DNA from: Termitomyces sp. T153
Taxonomy: Eukaryota; Basidiomycota; Agaricomycetes; Agaricales; Lyophyllaceae
Reading direction: 5' to 3'
DNA: 64,000 nt
Assembly: GCA_018296165.2 (NCBI GenBank)
Contig: JACKQL020000014.1
Span: forward strand, 310,001 to 374,000
In this document: positions 46,286 through 57,801 of the stretch, piece by piece
How positions within the stretch are numbered: position 1 is the stretch's first letter
Layout of the letters: every line of letters starts with the position of its first letter
Notes under the pieces: generated by a model
What the model saw: the letters and a program-made list of their open reading frames with translations, nothing else
Databases searched by the model: none
What the model was told of the DNA's origin: nothing
Made by a program: the position numbers and the translations under genes

Positions 46286-46976
46286 TGTCAGGACTACAGT
46301 CCTGGAGGGGGACTCTTACAGGAGCCAAAACTGCCTTGGGGAAGTGATGCCAACAGCAAGTATGTAAATAGGGAAAGAAACTAAGAAACTAAGAAATGAG
46401 AGTGAGTAATAAATAGAGAGAAGATCAGATAACAACAGAACACAAACAAGATATCAGGTAATGTCAAAGCTGAAGTGTAGCTACAGACTAAGGGACCTTA
46501 TATAGCTGTAGGACACTGCCAAAAAAAGAAGATGGAAGTGATCTAAGTCAAGTGGGAGTGATTTAATACAAGTGAAAGTGATCTAAGTCAAGTGGAAGTG
46601 ATCTAAGTTAGGTGGAAGTAATCTGAGTCAGGTGGAAGTGATCTAAGTCATAGCAAAAAGTGATTTAAGTCATGAGAAAGTGATCTGGAATAAGGGAAGC
46701 AATCCTGGAAGTGATCTTGGGCAGGTGAAAGTGATTTGGGACAGGTGGAAGTGATCTGGGACAAGTGGAAGTGATCTGGAACCTGTGAAAGTGATCTGTG
46801 CCTGTGGGAATGATCTAGAACAGGAAAAGTGGTTCTAAAGGTGGCTCAAACCTGGATGTGGCTGAAACAGGACTGTGGCTGAGATCTGGGTGTGTGGCTG
46901 AGATTCAGAGAGGAACTGTGTAGAATCTGAGGTTGGAAATACTGAAGGAAAGGAGGAAATGGAATGGATCATGACA
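46286..46976 (+). repeat. solo LTR (family F) inserted in element A
   Basis: Begins TGTCAGGACT and ends ATCATGACA, so the ends form TGTCA...TGACA. It is flanked on both sides by TATGC (46281-46285 and 46977-46981), a clean 5-bp target duplication. A TATA-like 'ccttatatagctg' lies at about 46497-46509. No coding capacity. With no internal region, it is best explained by LTR-LTR recombination that removed the element. The strand is chosen from TATA position only. Confidence 0.85.
46532..46815. repeat. degenerate tandem repeat in LTR F, about 20-bp unit
   Basis: About fourteen imperfect copies of 'agtgatctaagtcaagtgga' with variants ('ctgggacaggtgga', 'ctggaacctgtgaa'). They follow the TATA-like site by some 30 bp. 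The copies are contiguous, so this is a repeat array and not a CRISPR. Confidence 0.9.
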
Positions 46977-47601
46977 TATGCCTTTGTTGCTGGGTACTAA
47001 CAGGTTCCCATGTCTGTTGTTAGAAAATGAAATCACTTTTTCCAATGCCCCTTATTCTAAGACAGAAGAACCTCAACATTCCCATCCAAACATATAAATA
47101 CCAACTCCAGAGCCTTCACCAAGTCCTCCAATGCCAGCTAGGGTCTGCCAGCACCATCCTGCCTGAGCATGCTGAATGCCCTAGCAGTACATAATAGCTT
47201 CAAGCCAGTCTGCCAACTTTCTATGCCTTGACATGGAGATAGAGACCATGGACACTCAGCAAACCTGCAGAGTCACTGATCTCCTAGATAGTGGAGTGAT
47301 GGGACTGTTCTTAGACTCAAAGTTTGTCATGTACCATGGCCTGACCATGCAGCCACTCTCCAAGCCTATTCCAGTCTTCAACATTGATAGAACACCTAAC
47401 AAAGCAGGTGCTATCAGCTCTATAGTTGACCTCATCCTCCACTATTAAAACCATACAGAGCATGCAGTCTTTGCCATCACTAGCTTGAGTAAACAGGACA
47501 TGATGCTTGGCTTCACTTAGCTCTTCAAGCACAACTCTGAAGTAGACTGGACCAAGGGCAAAGTAATGATGAGCAAGTGCCCTTAGAAGTGCTCTGCCTG
47601 T
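46977..47601 (+). pseudogene. element A protease region, cut by element B
   Basis: After a decayed stretch the frame from 47233 reads LLDSGVMGLFLDSKFV, a retropepsin active site with DSG intact, then LSKPIPVFNIDRTPNKAG and, after one stop, KQDMMLGFTWLFKHNSEVDW and MSKCP. This is the complete ordering of a gypsy protease up to the start of the link to RT. It stops at 47601, where element B begins; the next A codons continue at 58886. Confidence 0.88.
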
Positions 47602-48686
47602 TGATGTGTTCCTATGCTGTGTAGTGCTGTGCAGGAAACCTAAAAAGAGAACCCTGGCACTAGTCACTAGATAGGGTAGCTGGCAGTAGGAAGTTGATAG
47701 TAGAGGGTGAGTCAGTAACTGTCCCAGAGAACAAGAGCAAGTGCTTGTATTATAAGGTGAAGTTAAGAGGAGGTGCTATCACTAGCTTAAGTCACTAGTG
47801 ACAGAACAGGGAATGGGCAAAGGCAGAGCACATCTCTAAGACTAGAGTGGACTTTAAATGGTAGTAGGAGAGTGGGGAAATGTAATAGAAAGGGGGAAAT
47901 AGGGAGACAGAATTAGGAGCACAAACATAAACTAGTCGCTAGCCGCAGTTGCTAGTGTTGCTAAGTTGAGATAACACAAAGAGCGCCTGTAGTTGGCACC
48001 ACACTAGGTTGAAGTTGAAGTTGATAAGGTTTGTTACTAAGTCAAAGTCAATGGCAGGTAAGGGACTAGAGTGAAGATAGAGGCAAAGTGAAATCTCAAG
48101 CTGGTAAGCTTAAAGATAGACAGATTTGGTTTGAGGGGGATCTATTCAATTCAATGATGAAGTGTCTATGTACAGGCAGTATTTATACATTTTCAAAGTA
48201 TAGTATAGGAAAGTAAGCAAATAGTCACCACTAGCAACAGTGTCTGTCAACATGTTTATGGTCTGTACAAGACATCAGTCTGTATCTAAGTGAAAAACTA
48301 TAAGCAAAGTCTTTGATGTGTAGATGCCATTCAAGTATGTTGGTCAACTCAACAAGAGGAATGATAGCAAAAAGGTACATGTCTGGCAATATATCCATAT
48401 ATAGTGAGATAACACTGTTTTGTTGCCAGAGTTGCTAGGATTGCTAAAGTCACTAAGAAAGGTCCTGGCCTTACAATTCTAGACCCAAGGTCCAGGCTCC
48501 ACATGATATTCCTTGTGATCAATAAGCCTTGTGGTTGCTAAGGTCCCATGCTAAGGCTATATTGGTTCAGACCTTGGGCTAGGCCCTGCATGCTGAATGT
48601 TGTGACTTGTGCCAAATTTAAAATAGTCAGCTGCCGCTAAGTCCAAAATGCCAAAAATGGTGCTCAGCAACAACTGGGTCTTATCA
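47602..48686 (-). repeat. 3' LTR of element B
   Basis: On the - strand it starts TGATAAGACCC and ends with CACATCA. The other three family B LTRs in the window share this order. It contains the 'tgtctatgtacaggcagtat' TATA/start region near 48170 and several surviving CpG sites ('ctagtcgctagccgcag'). Confidence 0.95.
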
Positions 48687-48694
48687 TCCTCCCC
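48687..48694 (-). other. polypurine tract of element B
   Basis: GGGGAGGA on the - strand, directly before the TGATAAG start of the 3' LTR. It is in the position where plus-strand DNA synthesis is primed. Confidence 0.75.
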
Positions 48695-48860
48695 TATACT
48701 GAAATCTTGACTGCCCTCAGTCAACCCCAAAGTCACATGTTCAGTTGCTTGGTCCATGCACCCAGAGGGATTGGAATAAAAGAGCTGGCAGTTTTGCTTG
48801 GACTTCCTCACCCCTCCTTTTCTCCCATCTTATCTTCACTTTCATCTCTATTTTATTGCT

Positions 48861-50860
48861 ATGTCCAACCTTGCTTCTCAACTCAAGAAAATTATGATGG
48901 CCCATGCCTTTCTTGATTGGGTTGATTGCTTGCTCTCCTTGGCCTGTGCATTGCTGGCAAAGGATCCTTGCTTGGCAGTTACTGCCATTTTTCAGACCTG
49001 GCTTCAGTGGTTTAAGACTGTGGGAAGTGGGGTTGAGTGGCTGGAGTTGGCAAATGTCAAGAGGGAGTGTTGCCAACTATATGAGCAGTACAAAGGGGAA
49101 GAATGGGTTCACCCATTTGACATACACTTCATAAGTTCCTTTCTTCCTCTTTTCTCTTAGTGACAGTTCTAATGAGTTTGCTAGGCTCCAGTTGATCCCT
49201 CCTTGGAGTTTTTGCTGGACAATTTGATGGCGGAAATGACAGTAAGTGCTCTGGCAGTCTCTAGCACTAGTGACACCTCTAAGGTATGTTAGCTTTTTGA
49301 AGATTTGTTGCCAAATGACCAGTTCTTCTTCCAGCACCTGATAGGTACATTAGCAGTGGTGAGGAGGGAGGAATGGAGTGAGGGCCACAGTGGCAAGGAG
49401 AAGGCAGACCATGGGGACATTTGAGAGGGCCCCTCTACTCTCAAGGCTGTAGCTGGCAGCATCACTAGGGGTTTGGCAACAACCCCAAGGAGCAAAGGGA
49501 AGGGAAAGGGAAAGGGCAAGGCCCAAGATGAGGATGAGGATGATATTGAAGTAAGTCTTCTTATTTTCACTAATCCTTGGTGGTGATCGCTAACCTTTCT
49601 TGCAGGAACAAATTGAAGAAACATTTTCTGACAAGCGCTTAGTGACACTTCTTTGCTGGCAAAAGGCCTCAACTGTGGTAGATACTGGGTTGGGGGCTGG
49701 GGTAATGCTGAAGAAGGCTAAAGGGAAGGTGACTGTGTTGCTAGAGAAGCAATAAGAGTTCAAGTGCATGCAAGGAGTGGTAAGTTACTTGGTGGTTGTT
49801 TCTTTATTAATTGCTAACTCTTTCTTAGTGCGACAACTGCTGGGCCAACAATGACCCAGAGGGCTGCTAGTACCCAATAGGGACCCAGCCCTGCTATTCA
49901 TAGCAGACATTTGTTGAGGAGCATGGGCGGCAAGTTTGCCAAGAAGATAGTGGCAAAGGTAGTGTCAGTAAGAAATACAAGGGCTTTTGTGGAGCAACAG
50001 AGGGAGCTGAAGAGAAGAGGGGAGCCTGTTGAGGTCAAGCCCTCTAGCTTGCACCTGCCAACATTGCAGGGGGAGGCGGCTATTGGAAGTAGCGGGGTTG
50101 CTAAGGTGAAGAGCAGAGAGGTAGTGGAAAGTGACAAGGATGACAATGGCAACAACAGCAGTGACAGCAACAACAGCAGCAATGGCGATGATGATGTGCC
50201 TTTGGCACAAAAATAACTAGCAAGTCCTGCCTTGATCACTAGCACTAAGCGACCAAGGACAGTTGCTAGCAAGGAGGGCAAGAAGGATATGGAGATGAGG
50301 GAGACAACTCCCTTAGTGATGGTTGCTGAGGTGGAGTGGGAAGCGAGTGATATGGAGGTCAAGGGTGAGGAAGAGTTTGAGGCTGCCCCAGTCACTATTG
50401 AGGAGGACAAGGAGGAGGACAAAGGAGCAGAGGAGGTCAAGGTCCAACAACAAGTAAGTCTCACCCTTTTTACTATCTTCTTGATTACTAACGACTTTGC
50501 TAGAGGACCTGGAGTGACATGCCGCTACAGCAAGTTGGCAACAATGAGCTGGAGTGGCTGGGCAAGGATCTGGCTTGGCTGATGCCACTAATGCCAGTGG
50601 TGTTGCTAGCAAACTTTGATGAGAGGGCAGCAGGAGTGGAACAATGGTTTTAGAGGGAGCTGGAGGCAGCAAGAGAGGAGTTGTTAGTGGCAAGGGCATG
50701 GTATGCTGTTGCCAAGTAAACCTTGGCTACACTGGCAGGATATTGGCATGACTGTCAGGCCTTCCTGACCTGGCAGGAGGAGAAAAATGTTGGGAAGGAG
50801 ATTGGGAGGAGGAGGATTTGGTGGACATTCCTGACAACAATGCTGACCTCAATACCTAGC
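48861..50860 (+). pseudogene. accessory spliced gene antisense to gag-pol in element B
   Basis: This gene is read against gag-pol, starts 175 bp inside the 3' LTR and runs towards the integrase gene. A pyrimidine-rich leader (48800-48860) precedes ATG 48861 (MSNLASQLKKIMMAHAFLDW). Four introns fit GT-AG: 49284-49334, 49551-49605, 49780-49828 and 50454-50503; the last three have a CTAAC branch site close to the acceptor. Coding pieces: KGKGKAQDEDEDDIE before the second intron; a cysteine array CX2CX8CX8C at 49829-49890 with a TAG where Trp is likely; MGGKFAKKIVAKVVS and a Lys/Glu-rich stretch (49921-50453); last exon with WLGKDLAWLMPLMPV, RELEAAREELLVARAW and WQEEKNVGKEIG. Several stops, so now broken. 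I do not recognise the protein; coiled-coil tendency is likely near the end. Confidence 0.6.
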
Positions 50861-50920
50861 AACAGCCACTGCCCTCTGTAGATAATTTTTGTTTTGATTT
50901 TTGTAGTATGGATGCAGACT

Positions 50921-50985
50921 AGCCCCTTTAAGGGGCTTCCTAGTTTTGTTCTTGTATGCCCTAGACTGGCCCCCTTAAGGGGCCC
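50921..50985. repeat. paired GC-rich palindromes between convergent genes of B
   Basis: AGCCCCTTTAAGGGGCT (50921-50937) and GGCCCCCTTAAGGGGCC (50968-50984), 30 bp apart, with the same core CCCCTTAAGGGG. They lie just after the antisense gene and about 540 bp beyond the end of pol, so both transcripts would run towards them. Confidence 0.8.
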
Positions 50986-51522
50986 CAAAATGTATAGTGC
51001 CCATTACAGTTCAGAAACTGAAAGAAAGCCAAGAAAAGCAAGATTAATAAGGCGGTACACACTAGCAACTGTTGCTTGACACTAGCAACACTTGGAGGAA
51101 AACACTCAGTAAGTCATCATGGCAAAATACCCCTAAAGACATGCCAAACACTAGCAACAGAGTGGCCAAGTGCAACATCAAAAACAAGAGAATAGTAAAG
51201 TAGAGTGTCTGTGAAAGGCTTCTTAAACAAAAGTAATACAAAGAAAGAGTAGCAAGAATGAAAGGACTTAATAGATTTGTAAGGTATTTTTCATGATTTT
51301 TCTGGATAATGAGGACAAGAACAGTGAGAAACTAGGTGGAATCAAAAAAAGTCACTAGAGCTTAGCAAGAGGTATGTTTTAGTTTTCTTCTTCTCTAGTG
51401 GCATTGCCAGTATCATTGTTTTCTACAAGGTCAGTTTGTTTGAGTTCTCTAAGTTGCAAGGTGTTGATGTCAAAAGCATTGCTAGGCACTGCTATGTGTT
51501 CTCTAGCAAAGTAAGGAACCAA
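50986..51522. other. element B, untranslated region
   Basis: No frame above 60 codons of interest. Rich in 'ctagcaac' motifs that recur all over element B and its LTR. Confidence 0.5.
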
Positions 51523-52810
51523 TCAAAAGACAACTACAGGGTGATGCAGTACTGAACCATCTAATTTGCAAAGAATGTAAGTGCCCCCACAGTTATGAGA
51601 GATTACCACTAGTGGGCCTAGGTAATGAGGCTTCATTTTCTTGTTATGTGTCACTTTGATTCTAGTGTTCCTCATCAGTACGAGGTCACTGGTTTGGAAA
51701 TTGTAATTGCAGATCATAGCAGCATGTTCTGCTTCAAAGCAAATGGCAGCTAAGTGACAAGCGTTAAAGACATCACTGTGAAGGCAGTCAAGGTCCTCTT
51801 GGCGACGTTGAAGATCAATCGCTAGACAGGCTATGAGGTCAGTTGTTGACAATAGAGAGTTTGGCGGCGCTGCAAATATGTCACTTCCACTATGTCAGCC
51901 AGCAGGAGAGGGTGGGTACCAGTTGTCATGTAGTAAGGGGAGCAACCCATTCACTTGCAAACCATAACACATTCTGACCAAAAGACAGAGTAAGTAGCTA
52001 TACTCCACCTGGACTGATCACCATCAACCACTTTGAAGAGGGCTTGGCAAACATTAAAATGGGACCACTCAACTATTCTGTTAGCACACTTATTGTATCC
52101 AGAGATCTGAATATGGTGCAAGTTGTACTTCTTTGTCAAGTAAGTGACTGCCTTCAGGATTGGAGGCCCATTGTCAGTAACAATTTTGCTAAGCGCTCCC
52201 CATTGACAGATAACATCCTCATATAGCCATTTAGCAATAGCTTCAGTGTTCTCTCTGGTGAGCATACAGAACTTGGGGTAATAAGTTAGCAAACAATGTC
52301 CTTGAATAATATATTTGAACTTATTAGAGGGTGGCATGAACATGGTGTCAACATATATCTTGCTGAACAAGGGCACTGGCATAGCAACCATTTGCAGGAT
52401 GAGAACTTTGGTTGTCTGGTGTACCTGGCAGAGGTGGCAAGTCCAGATGTACCATATGATATCAGCGCTAACTTGAGGCCACCAAAATTGTTCAAGAAGG
52501 GCTGAGCGGGTAGCAAAGAGGCCTCTATGTCCCAAATCATTGTGCATGGCCTTCAAGACTTGTAGGCAACTAGTGGTGGGAACAAATAGCTTGTGAGCAC
52601 CATCCCAACTTCTTTGCCAAAGTTTGCCTCCCATGATGAAGAACATGAAAGTGTAGCAGACAAATGTGGAATATTCATTGTTGCTAAGGCCTTTGGGTCT
52701 GGCAAGGTTGTGAAGCCATTTCTCAGCTAGGAGTACATGGGCATTGCTGGCAATAGCTTTAGCACTGCAGAGCACATCGCTATAGGTAGTGGTGCCGTCG
52801 TCATGGATAG
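51523..52810 (-). pseudogene. element B integrase
   Basis: From the - strand frame at 52775: zinc domain HHCC as HNDLGHRG...CHLC (AMHNDLGHRGLFATRSALLE and FWWPQVSADIIWYIWTCHLC), then the catalytic triad: D in KIYVDTMFMPP, D in KIVTDNGPPIL, E in NRIVEWSHFNVCQAL. All three acidic residues are present. A short gap with stops (51853-51950) separates the C-terminal part 51852-51523, which has FQTSDLVLMRNTRIKV and KPHYLGPLVVISHN, the usual integrase tail. No chromodomain is seen after it. It would insert the DNA copy into the genome. Confidence 0.9.
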
Positions 52811-55098
52811 GCTGAATATCATTGTTGGTAGCTAGTCATGGGGCAGTGTCTTTATTGCTAGCTAAAGTCACTAAGAGTTGCAAATAAGAGTACTTGACCA
52901 GAAGGGGTAGGCGATGGAAAGCCATGGAGGCTTGGTGAAGGAGTGGCAATGGTAGCTGAACTTGGTGGATGAACCCATGCAAATGATCAATCCAATCTTT
53001 GTAAACTGAATTGTTGCTATTGTCCGCAGGGGGATCACCAGGCTGGGGCAGGCATTACAAAAGACCATTGGGGCCATGGAAAGTTCCCTTAATGTGAACA
53101 AGCTCAAAGTAAAACATTAAAATTGCTATAATCCAGCAGTTCATGCTGGCAGAGGGTTGGATATCAGGGTTCTGAAGCATACCCTTAATGTAGCGAGCAT
53201 CGACTTTAATGATGAGGTTTCTAATGCCAATAAGGTACATCTGTAAGGCTTGCAGTGCTCAATAAAGGCTGTAGAGTTCCAACTTGGGCTGACTGAATCT
53301 GGCTTCTCAGTCGTTAAGCATTATTGACCTAAAGCAGTTGTAGTGATGTTTTTTGCAATTGTTGCTAGTGCACTGGCAAAGGTAATAACCTACTGCTACA
53401 TAAAAAGCGTCAACTGCTAAGATGACAGGGTCAGGCAATTCATAGTTAATAGGAACTAGGGGCTTAGCATCTTGTAAGGCCTTCACAAGGTTGCATTGGG
53501 CATTTATCTGGTCAGGGCCGAACTCAAAAGGGACACCAATATGAGTAAGTTTCATTAAGTTGTTGGCACAGTGTGCAAAGTTCTTGACAAAGATCCTAAG
53601 TACTCCCACTGTGCCCAGAAAAGCTTGGACTTCTGATAGCAACTTGCAAGGGCCCCATTGCTCAATTAGGGCCAAGCAACTTTCATCAGGTATACAACTG
53701 CTAGGAGTACAAACATGGCCAAGGATCTTGAAAGTAGGGGTGCATAAAATGAGTTTGTGGCCATAGAAGGTGCCACCGCAATATTTCATTTGCTGAAGAA
53801 TCCTGTTAAGAAGTTCAAAAAGAACTCCCATAGTACTAGGCAAACGTTTGGGTTAGTGGGATGCTTAGTGGGTTTACCATCAACTATCTTCCAGTCCTTG
53901 GGTCCTTTAGTGCCAACATCATTGATAAAGCTGAGCACATTATGGGGAATCTCTAGCTGCAAAATAAAGGTAATATCATTGTGGAATATAGGCACAGAGT
54001 TGGTCCAGCCCATTGGTAAAGTTACTAAGCAAAGGGTGCCAAACGGAGTCTGAAATGTCATTAAGTCATGTGAGGCAGGGTCAATAAGTCGCTTGTCATA
54101 GCCAACATAGAGGTCAAGGGTAGCGCCACAGATGCATCCAGCAAAAGATTTGGCAACATGATCTGGAAATGGTGGTACTCCAGAATGGCAGATGGTGACA
54201 TGGTTTAGTGGCTTGAGGCTGTGCACAATCCTGAGCTTACTATTTTTCTTGAGAACACAAAACCATTGCAAGCAGTAAGCAGAGTTTGAAGTTTCATAGA
54301 TGCTAGCTTTAATCTTGTCACAAATGATCTTGCATACTTCCTTTTCTAGCCCTGGGGGTATGAGATGGTTGTGCTGAACCCAAGGTACATGAGATATTGT
54401 CAGTATGCATACTGGCAGGAAGAAGTTGGGGCATAAGCTTCCTCATTCGGAGTCTTCCAGGCAAAAGCTTTCTCCTGCTTAGAGACCATGTTGACCAGTA
54501 CTTTGATTTTGTTGCTAGTGAGGAAACCTGTGTCATGGTCCTTAACGAGTTTTGCTTGTTGTTCAATAGTGAATCGCTTTGTTGGGATGAAAGGCAGTGG
54601 ATTAGAACTGAGTGTAGGGATTGTTGCTAGTGGATCACCAATAATCTGGTGCTTGATTCGGAAATCCTCACTAATGTGGCTAACAACCACTTTGGTTTTC
54701 ATAGCAACAGGTTTGTACTTCTTCTTTGCCTGGACTCCTCTTTGCTTAGGGGGTTTGTTAGCAACAAATTGAGTGGGGAATGGGATGTTAACATAGGTGG
54801 GGGTAGTGTCTGTATTGTTTGTATTGTGGGGTAAAGTCTGTCCAAGAATCAAGGAATTAGATGTATCAGTAGAAACAAGATAATAATGAGGTGGAAGGGA
54901 CAAATCAGAAAGGTCACTAGCAGTAGCGTAAAGATATGCTAGCATGGAGTTGGTCTGTGTGTCAGAATTAGTAAGTATAATGTCTTTGTCCAAATTACAA
55001 GAAGCTATACAAGTCACTAGACCAGTTGAATGGTCATAGCTGATAACGATCACTATGTCGCTATTTTCTTTGTTAATGCCTTCGGCATTTGAAAGCAA
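52811..55098 (-). pseudogene. element B reverse transcriptase and RNase H
   Basis: Order: linker (55098-54400) with FIPTKRFTIEQQAKLVKDHD and EKAFAWKTPNEEAY; RT (54271-53786) with WFCVLKKNSKLRIVHSLKPL, GATLDLYVGYDKRLIDPASH, FGTLCLVTLPMGWTNSVP and the catalytic box FINDV where the family has (Y/F)IDDV; RT connection (53843-53310) with LGHVCTPSS and GTVGVLRIFVKNFA; RNase H with ILAVDAFYVAVGYYLCQ and, in 53240-53055, LIIKVDARYIKGMLQNPDIQ and HGPNGL (family HGPDGL). Stops and shifts occur near 54400, 53300 and 52870. The changed RT box and RNase H residue would disable cDNA synthesis. Confidence 0.9.
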
Positions 55099-55239
55099 TG
55101 GGGTGCTTCAGTCTCAAAGCAAGCATTTTGGTGGTTGTTTCTTTTGGATTTACTGCATGGAAAGGTAGGAATAGTGTGCCATTGGCCAGTGTTGGGGTCC
55201 GTGATCATTATAGTGGTCTCAATGTTGCTAAGAGTGTTG

Positions 55240-56165
55240 ACTGTACTTCAAGTTAATACATCAAAGGGGCATCCAAGGAGAATGTCATAGGTGGGAGACC
55301 ATAAAACATGGATTTGGAGATAGACCATGATGTTGCCAATAGTGCAAGGTATGTTACAAGCAAGTCCTAGCAATCAGTCCATGGTGCTGTTAGCGCTCTG
55401 CATATTTAAAACAATGTTGGGGTCGTAGGATAGCCCAAGGTTGCTAGCAATTTCCACGGACATTGAGATTATCTGTGAACCACTGTTGTGAATGCATTCC
55501 ACTTCTTCTTTGTTGTCAATCAGCATCATGATGGAACAAAGTGACTGAGAATCCTTAGTGACAGTAAGCACCACAGGCTCTTCTCCATGGGGTAGCGAAT
55601 CAATGTATGCTTCAATGGGGTCAACAGATGTGAGGGGTGCCTTATCTAGGGTAAGTCTATTAGCGGTATCAGTGTTAGATCTAAGTGAAAACTGGGGTTC
55701 TTCAATAGCAAAAGTCAGCAAAATATCTTCAAAAATGTTACTGGAGTCTTGTACCATGTTAACACTGGCACCTACAAGTTGTTTGGGCATAACTGCTGTC
55801 CTAAACTGATTTCTGATGTCCTGGGATACTGAGCAAAGTTTGCCAACTGATACTGTAACCTTGGTGCTTAAAACCTATTCAAAGACTGCTTTAGACTGCT
55901 CAATGTTGTAAATGAGTGGCATGGTTTAATATGCGCCATTGTTAGACCTGTCAGGGGCAGCAAAATTCCTATTAGTGGGAGGGATGTAGCAACCAGGGAT
56001 GCCCAAAAATGGGTTGATGGAAGGCTGAGCAATGGGTTCCTTAGCAATGGGCAGTTGTTTGTTGGCGACAATACATTCAGGTGCTTTGCCTTTGTCTACA
56101 GGCTTAGCAGCAGGAGCTGGAGTAGAATTGGAAGGGGATGAATTTGTTGGGGTGTCACTAGTCAA
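55240..56165 (-). pseudogene. element B protease region
   Basis: A Pro/Ser/Lys linker (56165-55926, with YIPPTNRNFAAPDRSNNGAY) leads to the frame 55790-55374. It includes VECIHNSGSQIISMSVEIAS, where the family motif has D(S/P)GS, so the catalytic Asp is Asn, then LGLSYDPNIVLNMQSAN. After one stop comes GLACNIPCTIGNIMVYLQIH and YDILLGCPFDVL to about 55245. It is the usual retropepsin fold of this gypsy group and would cut the polyprotein; the Asp loss implies inactivity. Confidence 0.87.
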
Positions 56166-56459
56166 GGGTGCTGCCTTGGGGGTATTGTTTGATAGTCAAT
56201 AGGCTGCATGGGGAACCTGTACACCATCAAACTTTTTGCCAGTTTGCCTGAGTGCAAAGAGTTCGCGTTTCAAAGCCTTGATCCATTCTTCCTTGCTTAG
56301 CACTTGGCCCATAGCAACATCCTGTTGCATTACCTCATGGATTAGCAACTACTGCATTGCTGCTTAGTCTGGGTCAGAATTAGCATTGGAAGAGAGTCTG
56401 CTGGTAATGATTTGTCCTAGGTTAAGCCTGTGCCATTCCTCAATGCATTCCATATATAG

Positions 56460-57542
56460 TCACTTGCCAAAATAATTGGGGATCATAGTGCCTGATAGTA
56501 AGATGATCTTGCCTTCAGCATTGTGACGGATCTTACCCTGTTGAATCATTTGCTCCAATTTCATACAAGTACCTTGGACCATGGTGTGACCTGTTTTGCC
56601 ACAAAAATGGCAAGTGCTATTGGCAAACTGTTGGCGAGATTGAGTGTTACCATTGGTTAAGAGGGCTTCCAGATATTCCAAGGCACTGACAATTGCTGTT
56701 GTTGTTGCTAATTCCAAAGTTTCCCATTTAGGTGTAGGCAACAGGGGAACTAGTGCATTAGTGATGGGTGACAACAAAGAAATACCACTGGTGCCATTGC
56801 TGGTCTTGGTTGTCAAGCTGTCCATTCCCTTCAAAACCCACTTAGCACCCTCAAAAACTTGGTCAACATCATAAGGGTCCTTCAAATGGTAGTCAGGAAG
56901 AGTGATTTTGAGACAGCAAACAATTTTGGACCAAAGTGATGTAGGGATACCTTGTTGGAATAAGCAATGTTCCTCATTATGATAGAGTTTACCGTTAGTG
57001 AGCAACCATCTGGCAATATGTTGGAAATTCCTGTAGTAGTCCAAGAAACTGCCCAAAGTTGCTAAGCCACTATTAAAAGTCTGATTGACAAGTCATTCCA
57101 GGTCTCCAAGGTTATACTGAGTGCTAGTGTCAGCACCAGGGTACAACCTGAGCACTGCTGCCTTCCATTCCTGATAGGTGTAAGGTCGGGGAGCATTGTT
57201 ACCAATGATAATGTTGTTGCCAAATTCAGGTAAGCCAAGCCAGGTTTCCACTATGTCATAAGAGATGTATCTAGATGTGTACTCCTTCTTTTGAGTGTTG
57301 TTAGCAATGCCACACTCAGCAAAAAGGTATTCCAGTTCCTTAAAGTATTGGGGGAGCTCCCTGGGGTAACTCTCATCCCATTTAGGTGCAGTAGTATCCT
57401 TGCACAGCAGCATTCTAGCATGCCAAGTGGCAGGGTTGTTGTTCATATTAGCAACTGTTGGAATTGGTTGAGGAGGGGGGTTAATTGGTGAGGAGGGGAT
57501 AGATTGGGCTTCTGGGAAGAAAATAGAGTCAGTAGGGGTCAA
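56460..57542 (-). pseudogene. element B gag
   Basis: Starts MTPTDSIFFPEAQSIPSSP, then RELPQYFKELEYLFAECGI, KKEYTSRYISYDIVETWL, one TGA after YNLGDLE, then LDYYRNFQHIARWL and CLFQQGIPTSLWSKIV. Zinc-knuckle-like CHFCGKTGHTMVQGTC lies near the end (C-x2-C-x4-H-x6-C, one spacing longer than canonical). An earlier frame (57829-57539) may be the N-terminal extension leading in from the 5' LTR. About 360 codons, the normal size. It would form the particle shell and bind RNA. Confidence 0.85.
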
Positions 57543-57801
57543 AGGTGAAAGGGGTACATCAAGGAAGCTTTCAATGAAAGCACCTGGAAAGTTGGCAAGG
57601 ATTTTGCTAATGTCACAAAGGTTTCTAGTAGTTGCAAGTTTATTGGCAAGAAGTCAAGGACGGGTTGCTGGTGAAGAGTACTGAGGGCCAAAAAGGAGGA
57701 CTGGGGTAATTTGTTAAGGTTTTCCAAGCAATGTTTTGCTTGAGCTCTAGTTTCTAGTGGAATGGTTAACTTCAAAATACTCTCATAGTGGGCTCCAAAA
57801 T

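Noticed and set aside
46532..46815. Possible CRISPR array
   Set aside because: Units are contiguous, degenerate and without unique spacers, inside an LTR of a eukaryotic genome.
48557..49076. ORFs on - at 48557-48811 and 48741-49076 as an extra pol gene of B
   Set aside because: They cross the LTR border and the polypurine tract and show no pol motif; the + strand has start, leader and introns instead.
50921..50985. Intrinsic (bacterial type) terminators
   Set aside because: The window is eukaryotic and no U-run follows the hairpins.
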